Source: Actinacidiphila yanglinensis (lineage in GTDB: Bacteria > Actinomycetota > Actinomycetes > Streptomycetales > Streptomycetaceae). From it: a stretch of 64,000 bases of DNA. The DNA is taken from contig NZ_FNVU01000003.1 in assembly GCF_900107965.1 (NCBI RefSeq), positions 186,001-250,000 on the forward strand. Reading direction: 5' to 3'. A program made the position numbers and the translations under genes. The notes beneath the pieces are model-generated. The model was given only the letters and a program-made list of their open reading frames with translations. It ran no database searches and had not been told where the DNA came from. Below, in pieces: positions 53,223 to 62,050 of the stretch; the first letter of the stretch is position 1; every line of letters begins with the position of its first letter.

Positions 53223-53645
53223 TCAGCTCTCGGCGGGGGCCAGCCGCAGCGAGATCGAGTTGATGCAGTAGCGCTGGTCGGTGGGGGTCTGGTAGCCCTC
53301 GCCCTCGAAGACGTGGCCCAGGTGCGAGCCGCAGTTGGCGCAGCGCACCTCGACGCGGGCCATGCCCATCGAGCGGTCCTCGATCAGCTCGACCGCGTCG
53401 GACTCGGCCGGGTCGTAGAAGGAGGGCCAGCCGCAATGCGACTCGAACTTCGTGTCCGACCGGAACAGCTCCGCGCCGCAGGCACGGCACGAGTAGACGC
53501 CCTCGGTCTTGGTGTCGGTGTACTCCCCGGTGAAGGGGCGCTCCGTACCGGCCTGGCGCAGCACCGCGTACTCCTGCGGGGACAGCTCGGAGCGCCACTG
53601 CTCGTCGGTCTTGTCGACCTGGTACTTGCGCGCTTCCTGCGACAT
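53223..53645 (-). CDS. msrB: Peptide-methionine (R)-S-oxide reductase
   Basis: A 140-residue MsrB that repairs methionine-R-sulfoxide. Both zinc CxxC pairs are present (YSCRACGAELF and VRCANCGSHLGH), as are HCGWPSFYDPAESDAVELIED and the catalytic Cys in QRYCINSISLRL. Length and motifs match the family exactly. ATG 53645 has AGGAGG upstream. It lies 28 bases after murC on the same strand, so it is probably co-transcribed with it. Confidence 0.97.
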   Translation of the reverse strand: MSQEARKYQVDKTDEQWRSELSPQEYAVLRQAGTERPFTGEYTDTKTEGVYSCRACGAELFRSDTKFESHCGWPSFYDPAESDAVELIEDRSMGMARVEVRCANCGSHLGHVFEGEGYQTPTDQRYCINSISLRLAPAES

Positions 53646-53673
53646 GCGAACCTCCTCAGTCGGGCTCGGACGG

Positions 53674-55110
53674 TCAGTCGGCGAGCCGGGCGAGAATCAG
53701 GGGACCGAGGTCCGTCACGTCCCCGGCCCCCATGGTGAGAACGAGATCACCGGGCTTCGCCATTCCCGCCACCAGGTCCACGGCCGCGTCCCGGTCGTGC
53801 ACGGCCGTCACGTCGGCGCCCGCCGCCCGGGCCGCGTCCACGATCAGCTCGCTGGTGATGCCCGGCAGCGGGTCCTCGCGGGCCGGGTAGATGTCCAGGA
53901 CCAGCGAGGCGTCGGCCGCCGCGAGCGCGCCGCCCATCTCGGTGCCCAGCTCCTTGGTCCGGCTGAACAGGTGCGGCTGGAAGACCACCAGCACCCTGCC
54001 CCGGCCCGCCTGCGGCCCGCCGTCGGTGCCGCCCGTGCCCGTGGCCTGGCGGATCGCGGCCAGATCGGCGGCCATCTCCGTCGGGTGGTGCGCGTAGGAG
54101 TCGATCACCTGCACGCCCGCGGCCTCGCCCTTGAGCTGCAGGCGCCGCCTGACCCCGGTGTACTTCGCCAGCGCGGACGCCAGGTTGCGGGCGGGCGCGC
54201 CGGCGGCGATGCCCGCGGCCAGGGCGGCGACCGCGTTGTGCGCGTAGTGCCGGCCGGGCACCGAGACAGTGAAGGTGAGCATGCGGCCGTCCAGTAGCAC
54301 GCTGACCTCGCTGGTCAGCCCGCGCGGGTTGATCCGCGTGATCCGCACGTCCGCGCCCTCGGCCTCGCCGACGGTCACGATCCGCAGGCCGCCGATGTCC
54401 CGCACCCGGGAGGTCAGCTCGACCGCGCCGGACTGGTCGGAGGAGATCACCAGGGTGCCGCCGGGCAGCACCTTGCCGACGAACTCCTCGAAGGACGCGT
54501 ACACCTCCTCCAGGGACGCGTAGTTCGCGTGGTGGTCCAGCTCCACGTTGAGGACCACCGCGACCTGCGGGGCGTACCGGTGGAAGCTGCGGTCCGACTC
54601 GTCGGCCTCGGCGACGAAGATCCCGCCGCCGCCGTGCTGCGCGTTGGACCCGGGCGCGTCCAGGTCGCCGCCGATCGCGTACGACGGGTCGAGGCCCAGC
54701 GTGCCCAGCGCCACCGCGAGCATGGAGGTGGTGGTGGTCTTGCCGTGCGTGCCCGCCACCGCGATCGGGACGGTGCCCTCCATCAGCGCGGCCAGCGCGT
54801 CACTGCGGTGCACCACCGGCAGGCCCCGCTCACGGGCCGCGACCAGCTCGGGGTTCTGCGCGCGGATCGCGCTGGAGACGACCACGGCCGACGCGTCGGG
54901 CGCAAGGTGCGCCGCATCATGGCCGATGTGCACGGTCGCGCCCAGTGCCCGCAGCGCCTGCGCCGTCTCGGAGTCCTTCGCGTCGCTGCCCGCCACCCGC
55001 GCCCCCCGCTGGGCGAGGATCTTCGCGATCCCCGACATCCCGGCGCCGCCGATGCCGATGAAGTGCGGTCGGTCCAGGTCGGGGGGTACGGGCGGGCCGG
55101 ACGGGCTCAT
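53674..55110 (-). CDS. murC: UDP-N-acetylmuramate--L-alanine ligase
   Basis: A 478-residue ATP-dependent ligase adding L-Ala to UDP-MurNAc in peptidoglycan synthesis. N-terminal UDP-binding HFIGIGGAGMSGIAKIL, P-loop VAGTHGKTTTTSML, EADESDRSFH, and C-terminal VIDSYAHHPTEMAADLAAI and LVVFQPHLFSRTKEL are all typical. ATG 55110 is chosen with GGAG about 9 bases upstream. It is outside the dcw cluster, as in other Streptomyces where murC sits apart near msrB. Confidence 0.97.
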   Translation of the reverse strand: MSPSGPPVPPDLDRPHFIGIGGAGMSGIAKILAQRGARVAGSDAKDSETAQALRALGATVHIGHDAAHLAPDASAVVVSSAIRAQNPELVAARERGLPVVHRSDALAALMEGTVPIAVAGTHGKTTTTSMLAVALGTLGLDPSYAIGGDLDAPGSNAQHGGGGIFVAEADESDRSFHRYAPQVAVVLNVELDHHANYASLEEVYASFEEFVGKVLPGGTLVISSDQSGAVELTSRVRDIGGLRIVTVGEAEGADVRITRINPRGLTSEVSVLLDGRMLTFTVSVPGRHYAHNAVAALAAGIAAGAPARNLASALAKYTGVRRRLQLKGEAAGVQVIDSYAHHPTEMAADLAAIRQATGTGGTDGGPQAGRGRVLVVFQPHLFSRTKELGTEMGGALAAADASLVLDIYPAREDPLPGITSELIVDAARAAGADVTAVHDRDAAVDLVAGMAKPGDLVLTMGAGDVTDLGPLILARLAD

Positions 55111-55203
55111 GCGCGGGTCTCCAGGAAGTGGTGGACGGACGAACCAGGCCACGATTCTTGCATCTCCGCGCGGGCGGCCCCCGCCGCTGCCGCCGCGCCG
55201 CGC

Positions 55204-55671
55204 TCAGTCCTGCTGCGCGAACAGCTTCAGCACCGGCACGCCCACTTTGTGCCGGGCCCGGGAGGTCCAGTCCCGGTGGAAGAACTCCTCCACGAAGTGC
55301 GGCGCGGTCAGCACGACCACCTCGTCCGCGCTGTGCTGCTCGACCACATCCTTCAGCTTGTCCAGCGGGTGGCTCTGCACCACCTCGCCCTCGGCCTGCT
55401 TGCCGGCGGCCCGCAACGCCTCCACGGAGTGCGCGAGGGAGCGCTCGGCGGGCGGGTAGGCGTCCTGGCCCTCCGGCACCTCGTTCTCCCGGGCGGCGTC
55501 GTCGAGGTGGCCGAGCGCCACGTCGTCCACGGCCCGCAGCAGGCGGTCCTGGTCGCCGCGGGGTTGCATGAGAACGACGAAGGAGACCTGCTCGTCACCG
55601 TGCAGAGTGGTGACCAGCTCCACATCGGCCGCGGCGAGCGGCCTCTCGATCATGAGTACGGTCGTGAACAC
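55204..55671 (-). CDS. Conserved actinobacterial protein, USP-like fold
   Basis: 155 residues. GTG 55671 has AAGGA 7 bases upstream and yields VFTTVLMIERPLAAADVELV. The rest alternates strands and helices: VSFVVLMQPRGDQDRLLRA, ALRAAGKQAEGEVVQSHPLD, DEVVVLTAPHFVEEFFHRDW, SRARHKVGVPVLKLFAQ, resembling universal-stress or nucleotide-binding alpha/beta folds. Homologues near murC in Streptomyces are sometimes labelled indole-3-glycerol phosphate synthase, which this sequence does not support (no TIM-barrel motifs). Function unknown. Confidence 0.82.
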   Translation of the reverse strand: MFTTVLMIERPLAAADVELVTTLHGDEQVSFVVLMQPRGDQDRLLRAVDDVALGHLDDAARENEVPEGQDAYPPAERSLAHSVEALRAAGKQAEGEVVQSHPLDKLKDVVEQHSADEVVVLTAPHFVEEFFHRDWTSRARHKVGVPVLKLFAQQD

Positions 55672-55800
55672 GGACGCGTCCTTCTCTCTCGCGAGCGAGG
55701 CCCTGATCCTCACCGGGCACCGCTTCCATTGTTCCCGCGGGACACGAAGCGGAACGAAGGAATCCGCTTTTTTCCGCCGCACGTCCCCCGGGAGAGTGCC

Positions 55801-56568
55801 TTATGCCGTGACCTGCGGCTCCGATCGTTTGACGTAGCGGGTGAACAGGAAGCCGTCCTCCTCCAGCACCGACGCCGGCGCGAAGCGGGCCGGCCCCGCG
55901 ACCCCCGGCCCGTTCATGATCCGGGGGGCGTCACCGCCGACGGCGAACGGCGACACCGTCAGGCACAGCTCGTCCACCACCTCCGCCGCCGCGAACTGGG
56001 CGAGTACCCGCGGGCCGCCCTCGTGCAGCATCCGCGTCAGACCCAGCGCCGCCAGTTCGCGTACCGCGCGCACCGGGTCCACCCCCTCGCCTTCCCCGGC
56101 GATCACGACCCGCACCCCCGCGGCCTCGGCCGCCGCCCGGCGCCTCGGGTCGGCCCCGGCGCCCGCCAGCACCAGCGTCGGGGTGCTCGGCGCCGTGTAC
56201 AGCGGCGCCGTGAAGTCCAGGTCGAGCCGCCGGCTGACCACCGCGACGGCCGGGGCCGGGGTCTGGCCGGCCGCGGCGCGGCGCTCGGCGAACGCCGCGC
56301 GGGCCTTCGCCGGGCGGTAGCCCTCCTGGCGGACCGTCTCCGCGCCCACCACGATCACGTCGGCCAGCGCGCGCAGCGTGCCGAAGATCCGCATGTCCGC
56401 GGCGGAGGACAGGGCGGCCGACCGGCCCTCGTGGCGGGCGGCGCCGTCCAGCGAGGCGACCATGTTCGCCCGCAGGTAGGGGCCCGCCTCCCGCGGGGGG
56501 TACGCGTAGCTCTCCGCCAGGTCGACCGGGTGCGCCGCCGGTCCGGGCGGGGGGAACAGTTGCTGCAT
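55801..56568 (-). CDS. Pyrimidine reductase family protein (RibD C-terminal domain)
   Basis: 255 residues, dihydrofolate-reductase-like fold of the RibD_C family. PYLRANMVASLDGAARHEGR matches the NADPH/substrate N-terminal motif, VIVVGAETVRQEGYRPAK the second, and GLTRMLHEGGPRVLAQFAAA the third (EGGP). RibD reduces the ribosylaminopyrimidine in riboflavin synthesis; stand-alone actinobacterial members may instead act on other pterin-like or F420 substrates. ATG 56568. It is divergent from zapE across 138 bases. Confidence 0.88.
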   Translation of the reverse strand: MQQLFPPPGPAAHPVDLAESYAYPPREAGPYLRANMVASLDGAARHEGRSAALSSAADMRIFGTLRALADVIVVGAETVRQEGYRPAKARAAFAERRAAAGQTPAPAVAVVSRRLDLDFTAPLYTAPSTPTLVLAGAGADPRRRAAAEAAGVRVVIAGEGEGVDPVRAVRELAALGLTRMLHEGGPRVLAQFAAAEVVDELCLTVSPFAVGGDAPRIMNGPGVAGPARFAPASVLEEDGFLFTRYVKRSEPQVTA

Positions 56569-56706
56569 TTCCGCAGTCTCCCATCCGTTCCCGGCCGCCT
56601 CCGTGCGCGCCGTGCGGTGTCCGGCCGCCCTTCCCCCGCCTGCCCGTCCGGGGCCGCCCCCACCGGATGCGGGGGCGGTCGGGCGGCCCAGGTACTGTGG
56701 GATGTC

Positions 56707-57774
56707 GTGTCAGGGGAAGTCACCGCAGGAACAGCCGCACCGGTCGTGCTCGCCGAGCGCGACCCGCACGTGGACGCCACCCGGCTGCTCGCCGAGTTGG
56801 TGCCTCCGCCGCGGTTCGGCGCGGTCCGGTTCGCGACGTACGTCCCGGACCAGGCGCAGCCCAGCCAGGCCCGGGCGGTGCGCGCGCTGGAGGAGTTCGC
56901 GGCGGGGATCGGCGGTCCGGCCCCCGGGAGCGCCCGGCGGAAGTGGTTCCGTGTCAGGGAGCCCGAGCGGCCGAGCATCCCCGGCGGGGTCTATCTGGAC
57001 GGCGGGTACGGCGTCGGCAAGACCCACCTGCTCGCCTCCCTGTGGCACGCCGCCGAGGCCCCGCCCGAGCAGAAGGCGTTCGGCACCTTCGTGGAGCTGA
57101 CCAACCTCGTGGGCGCGCTCGGCTTCCGCCCGGCCGTCGACGCGCTCAGCTCCCACCGCCTGGTCTGCATCGACGAGTTCGAGCTGGACGACCCGGGCGA
57201 CACCGTGCTCGTCTCCACCCTCCTCACCCGCCTCGCGGCGGCCGGGGTGCGGCTCGCCGCCACCTCCAACACGCTGCCCGGGAAGCTGGGCGAGGGCCGC
57301 TTCGCCGCCGCCGACTTCATGCGGGAGATCCAGGGGCTGTCCGCCCGGTTCACCTCGCTGCGGATCGACGGGGACGATTATCGGCACCGGGGGCTGCCGC
57401 AGGCCCCCGACCCCTACACCGACGCGCAGGTCACCGCGGCCGCCGCGCGGACGCCCGGCGCGGCGCTCGACGACTTCGGGCCGCTGGCCGCGCACCTCGC
57501 CGCGGTCCATCCCAGCCGGTACGGCGCGCTCGTGGACGGTGTGGCGGCGGTGTTCCTCCGGGGGGTGCGGCCGGTCACCGATCAGGCCGCGGCGCTGCGG
57601 CTGGTGGTTCTCGCGGACCGGCTCTACGACCGCGAGGTGCCGGTGATGGCGTCCGGGGTGCGGTTCGATCAGCTGTTCTCCGCGGAGATGCTCTCCGGGG
57701 GGTATCGGAAGAAGTATTTCCGGGCGGTGTCCAGGCTGACGTCGCTCGCGCGGGATTCCTCGCGGTTCGCCTGA
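56707..57774 (+). CDS. zapE: Cell division protein ZapE / AFG1-like ATPase
   Basis: A 355-residue P-loop ATPase of the AFG1/ZapE family. Walker A GGYGVGKTHLLASLWH, Walker B RLVCIDEFELDDPGDTVLV, arginine-finger region RFTSLRIDGDDYRHRG, and the family C-terminal LRLVVLADRLYDREVPVMAS and GYRKKYFRAVSRLTSL. In E. coli ZapE destabilises FtsZ; mitochondrial AFG1 acts on inner-membrane proteins. GTG 56707 is the likeliest start, with only a weak GGGA upstream. Confidence 0.93.
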   Translation: MSGEVTAGTAAPVVLAERDPHVDATRLLAELVPPPRFGAVRFATYVPDQAQPSQARAVRALEEFAAGIGGPAPGSARRKWFRVREPERPSIPGGVYLDGGYGVGKTHLLASLWHAAEAPPEQKAFGTFVELTNLVGALGFRPAVDALSSHRLVCIDEFELDDPGDTVLVSTLLTRLAAAGVRLAATSNTLPGKLGEGRFAAADFMREIQGLSARFTSLRIDGDDYRHRGLPQAPDPYTDAQVTAAAARTPGAALDDFGPLAAHLAAVHPSRYGALVDGVAAVFLRGVRPVTDQAAALRLVVLADRLYDREVPVMASGVRFDQLFSAEMLSGGYRKKYFRAVSRLTSLARDSSRFA

Positions 57775-58156
57775 CCCTCCGGGGTGCCCCGTTCTGTTGT
57801 TGCGGGACCTTGCGGTCCGGCTGTGGTTGCTCGCGCAGTTCCCCACGCCCCTGGTTTGTGCGGGTCCTCCACTTCGACCCTCCGGAGTGCCCCGTTCTGC
57901 CGGTTGAGGGACCACCTGTCGGTGGTGGGTCGCTCGCGCAGTTCCCCGCGCCCCTTGAGTTGCCGTTCGTTCGCATGGCCAGCGTGTCAGGGCACCGTCG
58001 CCTGCGGGAGACCCGACCTCCCAGCCGCCAGGCCGGGGGAGAACTGCGACGAGCCACAGTGCACGGGCACCGTGAGAACCGGCAGCACCTGCCCCGGGGC
58101 GCGGCGAACCCCGGGGGCGGATGGCGGAGGCGGGGGAATGCCCGCAGGATGGGGGG
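57775..58156. repeat. Intergenic region with two copies of the 57-kb extragenic repeat
   Basis: 382 bases after zapE hold two partial repeats of the family: CGGGACCTTGCGGTCC followed by TCGCGCAGTTCCCC at about 57804-57850, and a second TCGCGCAGTTCCCCGCGCCC at about 57933-57952, separated by a CACCTGTCGGTGGTG hairpin. No gene is evident. The downstream ppk2 gene faces the same way, so here the element follows zapE rather than joining convergent genes. Confidence 0.75.
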
Positions 58157-59002
58157 ATGGTGGAACTGGGCGGATTGCTGCGGGTGGAGCCGGGTGGGGA
58201 GCCGGTGGACTTGTCGGCGTACGACCCGCGGGGGACTCCGGGGGGTCCCGGGGGCAAGAAGAAGGGCCTCGCGGAGATCGAGCGGCTGCGGCCGCGCCTG
58301 GCCGCACTGCAGGAGAAGCTGTTCGCCCAGAGTGCGGTCGGCGGCGACCCGCGCCGGCTGCTGCTGGTCCTGCAAGGCATGGACACCTCCGGCAAGGGCG
58401 GCACCGTCAAGCACGTGGTCGCGGGGCTCAACCCGGTCGGCCTGCGGGTGCGGGCGTTCAAGGCGCCCACGGAGGAGGAACTCCGGCACAACTTCCTGTG
58501 GCGCGTGCGCAAGGCGCTCCCGCAGCCGGGCGAGATCGGCGTCTTCGACCGCTCGCACTACGAGGACGTGCTGATCGCCCGGGTGCACGACCTGGTCCCC
58601 GAGGCGACCTGGAGCCGCCGCTACGCCGAGATCAACCGCTTCGAGCGCGGGCTGGCCGAGGACGGCGTGACCGTGCTGAAGGTCTTCCTGCACATCAGCC
58701 CCGAGGAGCAGCGCGCCCGGCTGCTGGCCCGGCTGGACCGGCCCGGCAAGCACTGGAAGTTCAGCCCCACCGACGTCGAGGACCGCGCGCGCTGGCCTGA
58801 CTACCAGCAGGCGTACGAGGCGGTGCTGGAGCGCTGCTCGACGCAGGAGGCGCCCTGGTACGTGGTCCCGGCGGACCGCAAGTGGTACCGGAACTGGGCG
58901 ATCAGCCGGCTCCTGCTGGAGCACCTGGAGCGGATCGGCCCGGAGTATCCGGAGCCCGGCTTCGACCCGGAGAAGTACCGCCGGCTGCTGCTCGCCCTGT
59001 GA
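58157..59002 (+). CDS. ppk2: Polyphosphate kinase 2 family protein
   Basis: 281 residues. Walker A LLLVLQGMDTSGKGGTVKHV, lid and base FDRSHYEDVLIARVHDLVP, and the FLHISPEEQRARLLARL segment with KHWKFSPTDVEDR (all standard PPK2). PPK2 enzymes use polyphosphate to phosphorylate nucleotides; single-domain members of this size phosphorylate NDP or NMP. ATG 58157 comes right after a GGGGGG run; the frame also opens 12 codons earlier. It is monocistronic and convergent with the zinc-ribbon/treZ pair. Confidence 0.93.
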   Translation: MVELGGLLRVEPGGEPVDLSAYDPRGTPGGPGGKKKGLAEIERLRPRLAALQEKLFAQSAVGGDPRRLLLVLQGMDTSGKGGTVKHVVAGLNPVGLRVRAFKAPTEEELRHNFLWRVRKALPQPGEIGVFDRSHYEDVLIARVHDLVPEATWSRRYAEINRFERGLAEDGVTVLKVFLHISPEEQRARLLARLDRPGKHWKFSPTDVEDRARWPDYQQAYEAVLERCSTQEAPWYVVPADRKWYRNWAISRLLLEHLERIGPEYPEPGFDPEKYRRLLLAL

Positions 59003-59027
59003 GCCGGCCGCCGGGTGGCGGCGCGGG

Positions 59028-59201
59028 TCAGCCCGAGCAGGCGGTGCGCTGCGCCTCCTGCCACTCGCACACCGGGCAGAGGGTCGCGCCTTTGGTGCTG
59101 TTGGGGTGCTCGGTGGGTTCGCCGCACAGCACGCAGTCGGCGCGCGGTTCCGCGGCGGGAGCGGCGGCTGGGGTCCCGGTGTCCGGGGGCGGCTGGTTCA
59201 C
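59028..59201 (-). CDS. Small zinc-ribbon protein coupled to treZ
   Basis: 57 residues from GTG 59201. The N-terminal half is Pro/Ala-rich; then DCVLCGEPTEHPNSTKGATLCPVCEWQEAQ supplies two CxxC pairs 18 residues apart, a zinc-ribbon pattern. Its GTG overlaps the treZ stop (GTGA), so it is translated after treZ on the same transcript. No function is known; it might be a treZ partner or a passenger. Very short genes like this are usually unannotated. Confidence 0.65.
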   Translation of the reverse strand: MNQPPPDTGTPAAAPAAEPRADCVLCGEPTEHPNSTKGATLCPVCEWQEAQRTACSG

Positions 59202-60952
59202 GGCTTCACCGTAACCCCGTCGGAACCCGGCTCGGAGGCGCGCAGGACGGCCGCGCCCCGGGGCGGGAGCCGGACGGTGGGACCGGGCACGACGCGGCAC
59301 TCGGGGCGGGCCATCAGCACGTGGTAGGGGCGGCGCAGCGGGACCCGGGCGGGGGCGTCGGAGAAGTTGACCAGGATGCAGAACGGCCCGCGCGAGATCC
59401 GCAGGGTGCGGCCGCCCGCCGTGGCGGTGATGGTGTCCAACTGCGGTGACGTGAGGGCGGGTTCGGAGCGGCGCAGGGCGATCAGGTCGCGGTACCACTC
59501 CAGCAGTTCGCGGTGCGCGGGCTTGTCCGCCTCCGCCCAGTCCAGGCAGGACCGGTCCCGGGTGGCCGGGTCCTGCGGGTCGGGCACGTCCTCCTCGGCC
59601 CAGCCGTGCGCCCCGAACTCCCGCCGCCGCCCGCGGGTGATGGCCGCGGCCAGCTCCGGGTCGTCGTGGTCGGTGAAGAACTGCCAGGGTGTGGTCGCCC
59701 CCCACTCCTCGCCCATGAAGAGCATCGGGGTGAACGGCGAGGTCAGCACCAGCGCGGCGGCGGCGCCGAGTTGCTGACCGGTGAGCCTGTCACCGGTCGC
59801 CCGGTTGCCGATCTGGTCGTGGGTCTGGGCGTAGCCGAGCAGCCGGTGCGCCGGCACCGTCGCCACGTCCAGCGGGCGGCCGTGGTGGCGGCCGCGGAAG
59901 GACGACCAGGCGCCGTCGTGGAAGAAGCCGTGGGTGAGCACCTTGGCGAGCGCGTTGGGACCTGCGGCGGCGAAGTCGGCGTAGTAGCCCTGGTTCTCCC
60001 CGGTGACGGCGGTGTGCACGGCGTGGTGGAAGTCGTCGTTCCACTGGGCGTGCAGGCCCAGGCCGCCCGCGTCGCGCGGCGCGGTGGTGCGCGGGTCGTT
60101 CAGGTCGGACTCGGCGATGAGGAACAGCGGCCGGCCGAGCGCCGCCGACAGCCCGTCCACGGCGGTGGACAGCTCCTCCAGGAAGTGCAGCGCGCGGGTG
60201 TCGACCAGGGCGTGCACCGCGTCCAGGCGCAGGCCGTCGAGGCGGTAGTCCCGCAGCCAGGCCAGCGCGCTGCCGATCAGGAAGTCGCGCACCTCGTCGG
60301 AGCCGGGCGCGTCGAGGTTGACCGCGTCTCCCCAGGGGGTGTGGTGCCGGTCGGTGAAGTACGGCCCGAACGGCGGCAGATGGTTGCCGGAGGGGCCCAG
60401 GTGGTTGTGCACCACGTCCAGGACCACGCCCAGGCCGTGCCGGTGCGCCGTGTCGACAAAGCGCTTCATCGCCTCGGGCCCGCCGTAGGGCTCGTGCACC
60501 GCCCACAGGGACACGCCCTCATAGCCCCACCCGTTGGTGCCGGGGAAGGGGCAGACCGGCATCAGTTGCACATGGGTGATGCCGAGCCGGGCCAGGTGCG
60601 GCAGCCGCTCCACCGCCGCGTCGAAGGTGCCCTGCGGGGTGAACGTGCCGACGTGCAGCTCGTAGAGCACCGCGCCCGGCAGGCCGCGGCCCGGCCACGG
60701 CGACTTCCAGCAGAAGGCGTCCTGGTCGACCACCGCGCTCGGCCCGTCCGGGCCGTCCGGCTGCCGCCGCGAGCGCGGGTCGGGCAGCGGCTGCCCGCCG
60801 TCGAGCCGGTAGGTGTACCGGGTGCCGTGCTCCGCGGTCAGGTCGGCCAGCCACCAGCCGGCCCGCGCGGGGTCGGGCCCCATGCCGTACGCCTGCCCGT
60901 CGATCAGTGCCTCCACCTTGCCGGCGTTCGGCGCCCACACCTCGAACAGCAC
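59198..60952 (-). CDS. treZ: Malto-oligosyltrehalose trehalohydrolase
   Basis: A 584-residue GH13 enzyme that releases trehalose from malto-oligosyl-trehalose made by TreY. N-terminal carbohydrate-binding strand VLFEVWAPNAGKVEALIDG, GH13 region I VVLDVVHNHLGPSG, nucleophile Asp in DGLRLDAVHAL, acid Glu in LFLIAESDLND and the TreZ-specific AQTHDQIGNRATGDRL. GTG 60952 has AGGAG 8 bases upstream. No treY or treX is adjacent, unlike the usual glg cluster. Confidence 0.95.
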   Translation of the reverse strand: MLFEVWAPNAGKVEALIDGQAYGMGPDPARAGWWLADLTAEHGTRYTYRLDGGQPLPDPRSRRQPDGPDGPSAVVDQDAFCWKSPWPGRGLPGAVLYELHVGTFTPQGTFDAAVERLPHLARLGITHVQLMPVCPFPGTNGWGYEGVSLWAVHEPYGGPEAMKRFVDTAHRHGLGVVLDVVHNHLGPSGNHLPPFGPYFTDRHHTPWGDAVNLDAPGSDEVRDFLIGSALAWLRDYRLDGLRLDAVHALVDTRALHFLEELSTAVDGLSAALGRPLFLIAESDLNDPRTTAPRDAGGLGLHAQWNDDFHHAVHTAVTGENQGYYADFAAAGPNALAKVLTHGFFHDGAWSSFRGRHHGRPLDVATVPAHRLLGYAQTHDQIGNRATGDRLTGQQLGAAAALVLTSPFTPMLFMGEEWGATTPWQFFTDHDDPELAAAITRGRRREFGAHGWAEEDVPDPQDPATRDRSCLDWAEADKPAHRELLEWYRDLIALRRSEPALTSPQLDTITATAGGRTLRISRGPFCILVNFSDAPARVPLRRPYHVLMARPECRVVPGPTVRLPPRGAAVLRASEPGSDGVTVKP

Positions 60953-61051
60953 GCAACGGCTCCTGTCCGGCCCGGTCGTCCCGGCCCCTCGTCGTTCCCG
61001 GCTCCGTCGGGTGGTACCCCGTGGCGCCCGTCCCGTACCGGGACCGCGATG

Positions 61052-61079
61052 GTCCCCGGGCACATGCATGCCCGGGGAC
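61052..61079 (-). terminator. Terminator between the GNAT gene and treZ
   Basis: GTCCCCGGGCA pairs perfectly with TGCCCGGGGAC around CATGCA, 20 bases past the GNAT stop. Confidence 0.8.
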
Positions 61080-61086
61080 GGGCCGC

Positions 61087-61103
61087 TCTAGTGCAGCACT
61101 AGA
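61087..61103. repeat. 17-bp palindrome spanning the GNAT stop codon
   Basis: TCTAGTGC-A-GCACTAGA; its right arm contains the TAG stop (61099-61101) of the minus-strand GNAT gene. It could extend the terminator or be a factor-binding site. Confidence 0.6.
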
Positions 61104-62010
61104 CGAAGTCCACCCGCTCCTGGGTGATCGGGTACCCGGCCCGTGCGAAGGCGCGGGCCATCGGGAAGTTCGGCTGGTCGGTCGCGGCGGCGATCCGGTC
61201 GGCGCCCCGCTCCACCAGGTCGTGCGTGCACTCGACCAGCAGGTCGTACGCGTAGCCGCGGCCGCGCTGCTCGGGCACGACCGCGATGAAGCCGATGCAC
61301 GCCATGGCCGGGTTGCGGGCCGGGATGTGCACGCCGACCACCTCGCCCTGCGGGGTGTACGCCACGCGCCGCCAGTCGTTGGGCGAGGGCATCCAGTCGA
61401 GCACGGCGAGGGTCTCGTCGAGCGCGGTGTCCAGCCCGTGCGCGTCCAGGTTCATCCGGTCGTGCGCGTCCAGCGTGCCCGTCATGATCCGGGCCATGAC
61501 CGCGCGGAAGGCGCCGTCGTCGGGCTCCGGCCGGTACACCAGCCGTCCGGTGCGCTCGGGCAGCGGGTCCTCGCCCGCGGTCCAGGTGTAGCGGTAGCGC
61601 TCCACGAGCTTGCGCATCCCGGCGGCCTCGGCGGCGGCCGCCCGCGCCTCGTACGCGGCGCGCGGCGCGGGGTGCTCGCGCCAGCCGGACGGCAGGACGA
61701 TGCCGTACTCGGCGAACAGCGGCGCGGCCCGCAGGAGTTCGACCGCGGCGGCCTCCTCGCCGTCCGCGAAGTCGAACCAGTCCAGGGCGACCGGCTCGGC
61801 GTCGCCGGGCTTGGCCCACCATGCGGCGCGGGCCACCACGACGCCGTCGCGCAGGGCGACCCACGACCACTCGGGGCGGTACTCGCCGCCCGCGTCGAGG
61901 GTGGCGAAGTCCTGCCCGAGCAGGGCACGGCCGACCTCCGCCGAGGCGGGCAGGGAGGTGAACAGGGGGGACTCGCCCGCGGTCAGCGAGCGGAGAACCA
62001 GATCAGACAT
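61099..62010 (-). CDS. GNAT family N-acetyltransferase
   Basis: 303 residues with two GNAT-like halves. The C-terminal half has the acetyl-CoA pyrophosphate motif VVPEQRGRGYAYDLLVECTH and the preceding strand PAMACIGFIAV. The N-terminal half (EWSWVALRDGVVVARAAWWA) is the degenerate repeat seen in tandem-GNAT proteins. Substrate unknown. ATG 62010 has AGGAC upstream. A 16-codon upstream ORF with a strong ribosome site lies 40 bases before it and may influence its translation. Confidence 0.88.
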   Translation of the reverse strand: MSDLVLRSLTAGESPLFTSLPASAEVGRALLGQDFATLDAGGEYRPEWSWVALRDGVVVARAAWWAKPGDAEPVALDWFDFADGEEAAAVELLRAAPLFAEYGIVLPSGWREHPAPRAAYEARAAAAEAAGMRKLVERYRYTWTAGEDPLPERTGRLVYRPEPDDGAFRAVMARIMTGTLDAHDRMNLDAHGLDTALDETLAVLDWMPSPNDWRRVAYTPQGEVVGVHIPARNPAMACIGFIAVVPEQRGRGYAYDLLVECTHDLVERGADRIAAATDQPNFPMARAFARAGYPITQERVDFV

Positions 62011-62050
62011 GTGAGTCCTTCGGGAGTTCGCGGTGCGCTCCCGTACGGAG

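Noticed and set aside
55204..55671. Indole-3-glycerol phosphate synthase label used for homologues
   Set aside because: The protein is 155 residues with no TrpC motifs or TIM-barrel length.
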